Shown here piece by piece: positions 1-7,684 of a stretch of DNA of 64,000 bases (position 1 is the first letter of the stretch; each line of letters opens with the position of its first letter). Under the pieces are notes generated by a model. It was not told the origin of the DNA, searched no databases, and was given only the letters and a program-made list of their open reading frames with translations. The stretch comes from Alphaproteobacteria bacterium (GTDB lineage: Bacteria; Pseudomonadota; Alphaproteobacteria; UBA6615): contig JAALLF010000016.1 of NCBI GenBank assembly GCA_011087645.1, forward strand, positions 22,798-86,797, given 5' to 3'. Made by a program: the position numbers and the translations under genes.

Positions 1-140
1 GGGGTCCAGACCAGGGCAACCAGCGCGGTCGCGACCAGCGTTGCGGTCAGGGCCACCCCGAGCAAAAAATTCGGCTGCCGCCATAGCACCGTCCATCGCG
101 CTGGACGAGCCGCCGAGAGATTATCCGCACCGAGGCTCAT
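1..140 (-). CDS. ABC transporter permease, DppC-like (partial, N-terminus only)
   Basis: The reading frame enters from the left edge and starts at an ATG on the minus strand at 140. The visible 46 residues begin MSLGADNLSAARPARW, then a basic stretch and the start of a hydrophobic helix (FLLGVALTATLVATALVALV). This is how DppC/OppC inner-membrane permeases begin. It lies 10 bases after the stop of the DppB-like gene, so it is the second permease of the same peptide importer. The ATPase genes would be expected beyond the edge. Only the N-terminus is visible, so the family call rests largely on context. Confidence 0.75.
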   Translation of the reverse strand, partial: MSLGADNLSAARPARWTVLWRQPNFLLGVALTATLVATALVALVWT

Positions 141-150
141 GGGCGCGCGC

Positions 151-1098
151 TCATGTGGCGGATCGCGGCCGGGGGTCGATTATCCCGTAGGCGATATCGA
201 CCAGGAAATTCACCACCACCACCAGCGCCACCAACAGCATCACGACATCGCGCACGACGATGACATCACGTTGGCTGACCGCCTGGAAAATCAGCCGCCC
301 CAAGCCGGGCAGCGAAAAGACGTTTTCGACGACGATCGAACCGGCCAACAGAAAGGCGAATTGCAGGCCCAGGATGGTGGTCATGGGGATCAGCGCGTTG
401 CGCAACACATGGCGCCACAGCACCCGCCGCTCGGCCAAGCCCTTGGCCCGCGCCGTGCGTACATAATCGGCGCCCAAGGTCTCGAGCACTGCCGAGCGGG
501 TCACCCGCGCCAGGATCGCCGCTTCCGGCAAGGCCAGCGCCGTGGCCGGCAATATCAGCGCCCACAGGCCGGCGCCGAGACCCGCCTGCCAGCCGGGAAA
601 GCCGGCCGCGGGAAACCAGCCAAGCGTCACCGCGAACAGCAGAATGAGAAGAATACCGAACCAAAAATTAGGAATCGCCATGCCGATCTGGGCGAAGGTC
701 ATCACCCCGTAATCGCCCGGCCGGTTGCGCCGTGTGGCGGCGAACATGCCGAGCGGCACGGCGATCAGCGACGAGGCGGCGAAGGCGATCAACGCCAGAG
801 GTATCGTCACTTCCAGCCGGGCGGCGATCAATTCGCCGACCGAAACCGCATAGGTGTGGCTGACCCCGGTTTGACCCACCACCATGCCGGCAATCCAGGC
901 CAGATAACGCTCCAGCGGCGGGCGGTCGAGGCCCATCTGGGTGCGCAACGCAGCGAGGGTATCGTCCTGCGCCTCGATGCCGAGGATCAGCAGCGCCGGG
1001 TCGCCCGGCAGCACCTCCAGCACAACAAAGATCGCCGCGCTGGCAATAATCAATGTCGCCAGCAGGATCAGCGCGCGGCGGATCACAAAGGTCAGCAT
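151..1098 (-). CDS. ABC transporter permease, DppB/OppB family
   Basis: A 315-residue inner-membrane permease of the peptide/nickel importer family, the usual length for DppB. It has an N-terminal helix (ALILLATLIIASAAIFVVLE), the typical early text EVLPGDPA, and further hydrophobic segments. The EAA-type coupling loop reads [17 protein letters not shown], which contacts the ATPase, and the C-terminus has the usual VVVNFLVDIAYGIIDPR. It sits between the binding-protein gene and the DppC-like gene on the same strand. A 163-base spacer with a palindromic repeat separates it from the binding protein. Expected substrate is di- or oligopeptides or a related small molecule; the sequence does not decide which. 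Confidence 0.93.
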   Translation of the reverse strand: MLTFVIRRALILLATLIIASAAIFVVLEVLPGDPALLILGIEAQDDTLAALRTQMGLDRPPLERYLAWIAGMVVGQTGVSHTYAVSVGELIAARLEVTIPLALIAFAASSLIAVPLGMFAATRRNRPGDYGVMTFAQIGMAIPNFWFGILLILLFAVTLGWFPAAGFPGWQAGLGAGLWALILPATALALPEAAILARVTRSAVLETLGADYVRTARAKGLAERRVLWRHVLRNALIPMTTILGLQFAFLLAGSIVVENVFSLPGLGRLIFQAVSQRDVIVVRDVVMLLVALVVVVNFLVDIAYGIIDPRPRSAT

Positions 1099-1143
1099 GA
1101 GCGGGAGCGTTCCTTATTTCGGTCTACACGGCGCGCCTTCACC

Positions 1144-1241
1144 CTTCGAGACGCGATCTTCGATCGCTCCTCAGGATGAGGCTGTGTAATTGCCGAAAAA
1201 TATAACCTCATGCTGAGGAGGCGCGAAGCGCCGTCTCGAAG
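1144..1241. repeat. Inverted pair of alphaproteobacterial intergenic repeat (family A)
   Basis: Two inverted units face each other: one reading CTTCGAGACGC...CTCCTCAGGATGAGG (1144-1181) and its partner CCTCATGCTGAGGAGG...GTCTCGAAG (1206-1241). The same core appears near 25.34 kb and 44.43 kb, and a shorter relative near 45.49 kb. It lies in the transcribed spacer between the binding-protein and permease genes, so it would fold in the mRNA and could set the higher level of binding protein relative to permease. That role is inference. Confidence 0.75.
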
Positions 1242-1261
1242 CACCGCGTGAGCGCCACTAG

Positions 1262-2734
1262 CTACTCCCAGCGCACGCCGGTCACATCGTTAGCCTGAAC
1301 CGGGCTGTTGCGCCACATGCCTTTAAGCTCCTTGCGCCACACGCCAAGTTTGGCGAGTTGGAACATGAAGCCGTTGACCGCGTCTTCGGCGAGGATGCGC
1401 TGCGCCATGCCCATGAGCTCGGCCCGCTTGGCCGGGTCGCTGGACTTGGTCAGATCTGCGAACACCGATTTGAATTTGGCCGAGTCGTAATTGAAGTAAT
1501 ATTTGTCGCGGGCATAGATGCCGATATCCTGCGGCTCGCTGTGGGAGACGATGGTCAGATCGAAGTCGCCGCCGCGGAACACCTGCTCCAGCCACTGCGC
1601 CCATTCCACCGGAATGATCTCGGCCTCGATACCGACCGCCTTGAGCTGAGCGGCAACGATTTCGCCGCCGCGCCGCGCATAAGTCGGCGGCGGCAGTTTA
1701 AGGGTCAATTTCAGATTTTCCGCGCCGGCCTCTTTCAGCAACGCGCGGGCCTTGGCCGGATCGTGGGGATAGGTCGCCGTCAAATCCACATAGGCCGGGT
1801 GGTGGGGGGCGAAATGGCTGCCGATCGGCGTGCCGAAGCCGAACATGGTGCCGTCAACCACCGCTTTGCGATCGATGGCGTGGGCAATCGCCCGGCGCAC
1901 CCGCACATCGTCGAGCGGCGGCTTAGTGTTGTTGATCGACAAGATGGTCTCGCCCTCGGTCGAGCCGATGGCCACTTCAAAATTCGGGTCGGCCTGAAAG
2001 GCGAGCACCGCTTCCGGCGCGTTAAGTTGCGGCACCGCGTCGATATCGCCGGCCTTCAACGCGGCGACTTGCGCCGACGGGTCGGGGATAATTTTAAACG
2101 TCACTTTCTGCAGGGCCGCGCCGCCATCGACCGCCGACAATTCGATACGGTCGCCCTTGACCCATTGGTCGAACTTGAAGGGGCCGCTGCCGATCGGTTT
2201 CGATTTGTTCGTGTCGGCCGTCGCCGGGCTGACGATAACCGCATCGCCCCAGCCTAAATTGAACAACAACAAACCTTCGGGCCGGCTAAGGGTAATACGC
2301 ACGGTCTGCGGATCGACCGCTTCGACCGCGTCGATCGCGGCGAAGAGCGGCTTCTGGGCATTGACCGAGTCAGGTCCGCGCGCCCGGTCCAGCGAGAATA
2401 CCACGTCACTGGCTTCCAGCGCGGCGCCATCGTGGAACCGCGGTTTAGCCCGCAGCTTGAAAGTATAGACCAGCCCATCGCCGGACACCGACCATTCGCG
2501 CGCCAATTGCGGCTGCACGGCGCCGGTCTCGTCGATGCGGGTCAGGCCCTCGAAGACATTGGCGTAGACAACGGCGTCGATCGCCGCGGCGGCGCCGGCC
2601 GTCGGGTCCAAGTGCGGCGGCTCCAGGGTCATGCCGAGGGTCAGCGTATTCTTGCTCTGCGCCTGGGCAACGCCGCTCAGCGCCACGCCGGCCAGCATCA
2701 TCGATACCGCAATGCGGAAAAGAAACTTGATCAT
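1262..2734 (-). CDS. ABC transporter substrate-binding protein, family 5 (peptide/solute)
   Basis: A 490-residue periplasmic solute-binding protein of the SBP family 5 (DppA/OppA type). The start at 2734 gives a clean signal peptide (MIKFLFRIAVSMMLAGVALSGVAQAQ) and follows the ribosome site GGGGTAGGAATC. A longer frame upstream adds residues before the signal peptide and is rejected. Family landmarks are LEPPHLDPTAGAAA, VYTFKLRAKPRFHDGA, ASDVVFSLDRA and GSGPFKFDQWVKGDRIEL. It follows a P1-type peptidase gene by 86 bases and precedes both permease genes, so it supplies the ligand to that transporter. Neighbouring peptidases suggest peptide-like substrates. Confidence 0.93.
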   Translation of the reverse strand: MIKFLFRIAVSMMLAGVALSGVAQAQSKNTLTLGMTLEPPHLDPTAGAAAAIDAVVYANVFEGLTRIDETGAVQPQLAREWSVSGDGLVYTFKLRAKPRFHDGAALEASDVVFSLDRARGPDSVNAQKPLFAAIDAVEAVDPQTVRITLSRPEGLLLFNLGWGDAVIVSPATADTNKSKPIGSGPFKFDQWVKGDRIELSAVDGGAALQKVTFKIIPDPSAQVAALKAGDIDAVPQLNAPEAVLAFQADPNFEVAIGSTEGETILSINNTKPPLDDVRVRRAIAHAIDRKAVVDGTMFGFGTPIGSHFAPHHPAYVDLTATYPHDPAKARALLKEAGAENLKLTLKLPPPTYARRGGEIVAAQLKAVGIEAEIIPVEWAQWLEQVFRGGDFDLTIVSHSEPQDIGIYARDKYYFNYDSAKFKSVFADLTKSSDPAKRAELMGMAQRILAEDAVNGFMFQLAKLGVWRKELKGMWRNSPVQANDVTGVRWE

Positions 2735-2820
2735 GATTCCTACCCCACTCATTTGCTTATGTTTATTGTTTTGTGCAGTGCAACATAACAGGGCTATCGG
2801 AGGGCTGCAATCGCAACGAT

Positions 2821-3858
2821 TCAACAGTAAACATCCTGATAGCCCGGCATATCGCCCAAACTCCGCGCCTCATAGACTCCCCGCGCCACCGCCCGCGCCA
2901 GGCAATCGGCGGCGGCGGCGCCCAGTTGGGCGATGTCGGCCACCGGCGCAGACAAATCGCGCCGGCCGGTCGACAGGACAAACACGATATCGCCGTCGAG
3001 CGGCGTATGCACCGGCCGCAAGGCGCGCGCCAATCCGTCCTGAGCCATGATAGCGACCCGGCGCGCCTGGGCCTTGGTGAGCGACAGATCGGTGGCGATG
3101 ACGGCCAGGGTGGTATTGGCGCCCGTTTCGATTTCGCTTTGCGCCATGCGCGGATTATTGAAGTCATAGGCCAGCGTATCGGGCAGAGCTGCTGGCGCGC
3201 CCCGGCCGCCATATTCGTCGCCCTGTTCGAACGGCCAAGCCCAGAACCGGTCGCTCCCCGGCATGACCGCCGACCCGGCCGCGTTGACCGCCGCCAGCGC
3301 CCCGACACACGCCCCGGCGCTCACACCGCCCTCGAGCATAAAGGACGCGCTGCCCAGCCCGCCCTTGAGCGACCCCGCCGAGGCGCCAAGGCCGGCGCCC
3401 GCATTGCCGAGAGAAAATGTTTCGCCAGCGCCGCTCACCGCCGCCCGGCCCAACGCGCGATAGGGCAACGCCGCGCCGCTTTCTTGGGTAAAGGCGGATT
3501 TGTCACCGCCATTGGACAGATCAAACAAGATCGCCGATGGCACGATCGGCACCACCGCGTTGTGGACCGCGAAGCCGCGACCCCGCGCCGCCAGCCACGA
3601 CATCACCCCGCCAGCGGTATCGAGCCCGAAGGCCGAGCCGCCGCTCAACACAATGGCGTCGACCCGCTCGATAGTGGCTGCCGGGTCGAGCAGCTCGGTA
3701 TCGCGGGTGCCGGTGCCGCCGCCGCGTACATCGATTGAGGCGACCGCCGGCTCGTCAGGCAGGACGACGGTCACGCCCGTGCGCACTAACGCATCTTCGG
3801 CATTGCCGACAGCGATGCCGGGAACGTCGGTGATGGAATTACGGGGTCCGGGCGTCAT
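2821..3858 (-). CDS. P1 family (DmpA/NylC-type) Ntn-hydrolase peptidase
   Basis: A 345-residue member of the P1 (S58-type) peptidase family, which includes L-aminopeptidase/D-esterase DmpA, beta-peptidyl aminopeptidases and nylon-oligomer hydrolase NylC. It opens with ITDVPGIAVGNAED and has the glycine-rich LSGGSAFGLDTAGGV. Near residues 246-251 is GANTTL, where self-cleavage between Asn248 and Thr249 would free the catalytic threonine, as in NylC. The chosen ATG at 3858 overlaps the stop of the upstream M20 peptidase gene (ATGA), indicating translational coupling. No signal peptide is seen, so it is probably cytoplasmic and acts on imported peptides or amides. The exact substrate is not predictable. 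Confidence 0.92.
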   Translation of the reverse strand: MTPGPRNSITDVPGIAVGNAEDALVRTGVTVVLPDEPAVASIDVRGGGTGTRDTELLDPAATIERVDAIVLSGGSAFGLDTAGGVMSWLAARGRGFAVHNAVVPIVPSAILFDLSNGGDKSAFTQESGAALPYRALGRAAVSGAGETFSLGNAGAGLGASAGSLKGGLGSASFMLEGGVSAGACVGALAAVNAAGSAVMPGSDRFWAWPFEQGDEYGGRGAPAALPDTLAYDFNNPRMAQSEIETGANTTLAVIATDLSLTKAQARRVAIMAQDGLARALRPVHTPLDGDIVFVLSTGRRDLSAPVADIAQLGAAAADCLARAVARGVYEARSLGDMPGYQDVYC

Positions 3859-5162
3859 GACGGCGACCGGTTTAGCAAATTCAACGCCGCCGCCGCCATG
3901 ATTTTGGCGCTCGCCACCATATCGTCGATCTCGATATATTCGTCCGGCTGATGGGCTAATTCCAGGATACCCGGGCCATAGGCCACGCAATCGTGCAGAT
4001 GGCCGACCCGCGCAACATGCTTTTGATCGTAGGTCCCCGGCGAGGCCACGTGGCGCGCCGGCGTGCCGAGCACCGTCTCGATGGCCCGGTCGAGCGCCTG
4101 GACCACCGGCGCATCGGGCTCGGTCAGGGTCGGCGGCACCGACCATAGATCGCGCAGCGCATAGTCGAATTCCGGCTGTTCCACTTTCAGCGCGTCGAGC
4201 AGATCGACCACCTCTTGGCGGACGTCGTCCTCGGCCTCTTCGAGTAGATAGCGCCGGTCGAGAACCAGCCGGCAGCGGTCGGCGACGAGAGCGGAGGGGA
4301 ATCCACCTTCATCGCCCTGTTCGGGCGAGCCGCCATGGAGCGAATTGAAATTCAAGGTCGACTGGCGGGCTTGGTCGGGGATCACCGGCATGCGGGTACG
4401 CCGCTGCGCCAGACGGGGATAGAGTTCGTCCTCGATCTTCGCCAAAAACGCGCCCATGCCGCGGATCGCCGACACGCCGAGGAACGGCATCGAGCCGTGG
4501 GCGATGCGGCCACGCACCTCGACCTCCGACCACCACACCCCGCGATGGCCCAAACACACCGCGTCTTTGTAGAGCGGCTCTGGAATTATCACATGGTCGA
4601 CCCGCGGCGGCGAAAAATAGCCGCGCTCGGCGAGCCAGGCGACCCCGGCATAACCGCCCGATTCTTCGTCGACAGTGCCGGATATTTCGATCGCGCCGGG
4701 AAATTTAATTCCCTGGTCGAGGATGGATTCGACCGCGATCACGCTGGCCGCCAACCCACCCTTCATATCGCAGGCGCCGCGGCCATAGACCCGCCCCTCG
4801 CCCACGTCGCCGGCGAACGGGTCGACGGTCCAGCCTTCGCCTGGTTCGACCACATCGATATGGCTGTTGAAGTGGACGCACGGGCCCGCGCCGTCGCCTT
4901 CGATACGCGCGACCATGTTCAGGCGCGGATAGCGGTCGCTGTCGCCCACGGCCCCTTCGGCGCGCAGATATTCGACCGTAAAACCCCGCGCCGCGAGACG
5001 CTCGCCCAGGAACCGCGCGCAAGGCTCGTAGGCGTCGCCGGGCGGATTGATGGTGGGAATACGGATCAACGCGGCAGTCAGGTCGGCAACTTCGTCACGG
5101 CGGTCGTCGATGCGCCGAAATAAATCGTCCCTGCCGTTACCGCTGCTGTTTTCCGCCGCCAT
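3855..5162 (-). CDS. M20 family metallopeptidase, ArgE/DapE-like deacylase
   Basis: A 435-residue cytosolic amidohydrolase of the M20 family (acetylornithine deacetylase / succinyl-diaminopimelate desuccinylase group). The two-metal site is visible: His101 and Asp103 in FNSHIDVV, Asp132 in GRGACDMKGG, and the Glu166-Glu167 pair in VDEESGG. The window has a separate true dapE at 20.0 kb, so this copy probably has another acyl-amino-acid or peptide substrate. It is the first gene of the peptide operon and overlaps the next gene by 4 bases. A carboxypeptidase or N-acyl-amino-acid deacylase role fits the context; that is inference. Confidence 0.9.
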   Translation of the reverse strand: MAAENSSGNGRDDLFRRIDDRRDEVADLTAALIRIPTINPPGDAYEPCARFLGERLAARGFTVEYLRAEGAVGDSDRYPRLNMVARIEGDGAGPCVHFNSHIDVVEPGEGWTVDPFAGDVGEGRVYGRGACDMKGGLAASVIAVESILDQGIKFPGAIEISGTVDEESGGYAGVAWLAERGYFSPPRVDHVIIPEPLYKDAVCLGHRGVWWSEVEVRGRIAHGSMPFLGVSAIRGMGAFLAKIEDELYPRLAQRRTRMPVIPDQARQSTLNFNSLHGGSPEQGDEGGFPSALVADRCRLVLDRRYLLEEAEDDVRQEVVDLLDALKVEQPEFDYALRDLWSVPPTLTEPDAPVVQALDRAIETVLGTPARHVASPGTYDQKHVARVGHLHDCVAYGPGILELAHQPDEYIEIDDMVASAKIMAAAALNLLNRSPS

Positions 5163-5208
5163 CGCACGACGCTAGCGGCGGCGCGGGCGAGGGTCAACGC
5201 GGAGCCGG

Positions 5209-6081
5209 TTACTGCGGATCCAAATCGTTGATCGACCAGTCGTAATCGTCGCCATCGATAAAGCCGTTGCGATGGATTTTTTCCGCCAGGTCGTCACGCG
5301 CATATTGCCGCAAATGCTTCAGCACCCCGGCATCGCCACCCCCGAAATCGGCGACAAACCAGCGATAGATGCTGGAGACAATCAACCGACCGTTATCGAC
5401 CCGCGCACCGCGGGGATGATTGACGTAAGTCACCGCGTTGGCGTCGAGCAATCGCTCGACATTGTCGGCCGTATAGGCCTCAAGCGCTAAATTTGGGCAC
5501 CCCAGAGATGCGCAATTGACCGCATAATGGATGCGTGGGTCGCGCCAAATCGGCCGCAAAATACGGTGTTCGATATCGTTGAGCGACAAATCTTCCCCCT
5601 CGACCGTCACCAGCTTCTTGTCCCACGGGCCGATCGAAAAGAACCCGGGCGAAATGTTGATTTTGAGTATGCTGCTAACCGGGTAATTCTCGACGATCAG
5701 GTCAACCGTCACCGCGTTATAGAGATTGATCCAAAACGCCAGTTGCTCGTCCCGGTTAAGCGCACTGCCTGTGCTGGACGTCAAACGATCGATATAGCTT
5801 TGCAGCGCTTGCTGGCCGGTTTCGGCGAACCGGCCATAGTCAACCCGCACGATGCCATCGTCGCTTTGCCGGGCGTGATCAGCCAGCAACCGGGACCATT
5901 GGCTATGATCGATAGTCTGTGACGAACTCGCATCGTGGGTCTGCCAACGCGGCCATAGATCGGCGCTTGGCGCGGCGCGCGCTGTCGACAGGCCAGCGGC
6001 TAAAATCGTCACTCCGGCGATGGCGGCGACCAACAGGTTTTTCAAAGAGAGGCGATGGATTGGGGCAAGGGCGTTGATCAT
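5209..6081 (-). CDS. DUF547 domain protein, secreted
   Basis: A 290-residue protein with a long N-terminal hydrophobic segment (LLVAAIAGVTILAAGLSTARAAP) that looks like a signal peptide. The DUF547 core is recognised by AFWINLYNAVTVDLIV and by HYAVNCASLGCPNLA, which carries two conserved cysteines. DUF547 has no established enzymatic activity that I know of, though fold relations to cysteine peptidases have been suggested for the family. It lies downstream of the histidine kinase on the same strand with a 106-base gap and is the last gene of the TVP38/disulfide-reductase cluster. DUF547, TVP38/TMEM64 proteins and MerA-like reductases recur together in other bacteria, as I recall, supporting a shared envelope or redox role. 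Confidence 0.88.
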   Translation of the reverse strand: MINALAPIHRLSLKNLLVAAIAGVTILAAGLSTARAAPSADLWPRWQTHDASSSQTIDHSQWSRLLADHARQSDDGIVRVDYGRFAETGQQALQSYIDRLTSSTGSALNRDEQLAFWINLYNAVTVDLIVENYPVSSILKINISPGFFSIGPWDKKLVTVEGEDLSLNDIEHRILRPIWRDPRIHYAVNCASLGCPNLALEAYTADNVERLLDANAVTYVNHPRGARVDNGRLIVSSIYRWFVADFGGGDAGVLKHLRQYARDDLAEKIHRNGFIDGDDYDWSINDLDPQ

Positions 6082-6187
6082 GGCCGTTAACGAGAACCTG
6101 TTAGAGGATTCGCTCGTGCCTAAAGATTGGGTCGCCGCGCCGCCGCCGAAAGGCCTCTCACACTAAGTTTACGGCGCCGAAAATATT

Positions 6188-7612
6188 CTAGTTGGGCCGC
6201 GGCAGGGTGAGGCGGAACGTCGTGCCGGTGTCGTCGGAGGAGAGCAGTTCGATCTCGCCGCCATGGGTGCGCATCACATCGCGCACGATGACCAGCCCCA
6301 GCCCGGTGCCGCCCTTGCGCGCCGACCCGGCAAAGGCCTTGAACAAGCCCTCGCGCGCCGACTTCACCATGCCCGGTCCGTCGTCGGAAACGTCGATGAC
6401 CAGAAATTTGTTATCGGAGCGATCGGTCCCCGTTTTAATGCATATGGCATGGGCGCCGACCTGCGAGGCGTTGCGGGTCAGGTTGGCGAACACCCGGTAG
6501 AGCTGGTCGCGGTCGGCCTCGACCACGACCTCGCCGGGAATATCATTGGCGAAGGTCGGCGCCGCACTATTTACGGCGGCTTGGCCCTCATCCAGCACCG
6601 ACAGGTCGGTCGCCACTTCGTCGATCAACTCGGTGAGCCGGAACCGGCTGCGATGCAGCTCGGGACCTTCGTCGCGCACAAAGTTTAAGGTCCGGGTACA
6701 TAGATTGATCGCCCGGTCGATCGACTGGATGAGCGGGCCGGATATGCGTTTGACCTCGGGGCTGTCGAGCGCCGACAAGCGGTCCGACATGAGAACCGCA
6801 GTCGACAGGATACCGCGCAAATCATGGTTGATCTTGCTGACCGCCGAGCCCAGCGCTGCCAACCGCTCCTGCTGCTTGAGCGAGGTGCGCAAATCGCTCT
6901 GCATCTCGAATAGTACCGATTGGGCAACGCCGATTTCATCGTCGCGCGTGCTCGGCTCGACACCGGTGGCGGCGTTCTGGGGATCACGCGAAAATTCGGT
7001 AATGCCCTCGGTGATCCGGCGCATGGGCCGCACCATCAGCCATTGCAGCGCTAAATAAAGCAGAGTCGCGGTGAACACGGAAATGACGATCGACAGCAAC
7101 AGTATGTTGCGCGAATAGCCAAACATTTCGGCCCGTAATTGGGCCTCGTTGAGGACCACTTCGACAACCATCGCCGGGTTTTGCGGCGACTCGCCGATCA
7201 CCCGCATGACCCCGTCGCCCTGGCGCGCCAGCGTGCCAAAGGCATCGCTGATCCCGCCCATTAATGAGTTTTGCCGCAAGTCGACGGTGATCTCGACCGG
7301 CGGCGGCGGCTGGGTATACAGCAACAAGCGGCGGTCGGCGCGCGTCAGGACAACGGCGAACGCATCCACCCGGCCGAGCAGTTCCGATTTAAGGTCGGCG
7401 CTTAGATTCTCGTCGGGCGCCGCTTCGAGCGCCAAAATGGCAAGGTCGGCCGATGCCAGCCGGTCGTGCAGCCAGGTCAGGCGAAAGTTCGAAACCGACG
7501 GGGCATAGATCAGCACCTCGGCCAGCATGACGAAAAAAATCGTCAATAGCAGCAGGCGCGCCGATAGGGACCGGCGCAGCGGAGGCAGCGAGAATTTTTG
7601 CGGGCGAAACAT
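6188..7612 (-). CDS. Membrane sensor histidine kinase (orphan)
   Basis: A 474-residue two-component sensor. Residues 17-37 and 168-190 are membrane helices flanking a periplasmic sensor of about 130 residues; a HAMP linker follows (about 192-246). The phosphoacceptor is His263 in SKINHDLRG, the N-box is NLTRNAS near 377-383, and the ATP lid motifs are DVSDDGPGM (407-415) and GGTGLGL (434-440). So the kinase looks active and ends about 35 residues after the last motif. No response-regulator gene is seen within the window. It is encoded between the disulfide reductase (73-base gap) and DUF547, so it probably senses a condition relevant to that module; the signal is unknown. Confidence 0.93.
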   Translation of the reverse strand: MFRPQKFSLPPLRRSLSARLLLLTIFFVMLAEVLIYAPSVSNFRLTWLHDRLASADLAILALEAAPDENLSADLKSELLGRVDAFAVVLTRADRRLLLYTQPPPPVEITVDLRQNSLMGGISDAFGTLARQGDGVMRVIGESPQNPAMVVEVVLNEAQLRAEMFGYSRNILLLSIVISVFTATLLYLALQWLMVRPMRRITEGITEFSRDPQNAATGVEPSTRDDEIGVAQSVLFEMQSDLRTSLKQQERLAALGSAVSKINHDLRGILSTAVLMSDRLSALDSPEVKRISGPLIQSIDRAINLCTRTLNFVRDEGPELHRSRFRLTELIDEVATDLSVLDEGQAAVNSAAPTFANDIPGEVVVEADRDQLYRVFANLTRNASQVGAHAICIKTGTDRSDNKFLVIDVSDDGPGMVKSAREGLFKAFAGSARKGGTGLGLVIVRDVMRTHGGEIELLSSDDTGTTFRLTLPRPN

Positions 7613-7684
7613 CCGCTTTGTTCATTAGCAGAAATTCGGCATCAAAGTCAGTCCTTCGCAATACCGTTGGGGTTGAGCGCGGAG

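Noticed and set aside
1358..2257. 299-codon plus-strand frame opposite the substrate-binding protein gene
   Set aside because: A His/Arg/Gly-rich translation with no family features; it is the mirror of codon third-position GC in the real gene.
4335..5123. 262-codon plus-strand frame opposite the M20 peptidase
   Set aside because: The M20 gene has its complete metal-ligand set; the antisense product resembles no protein family.
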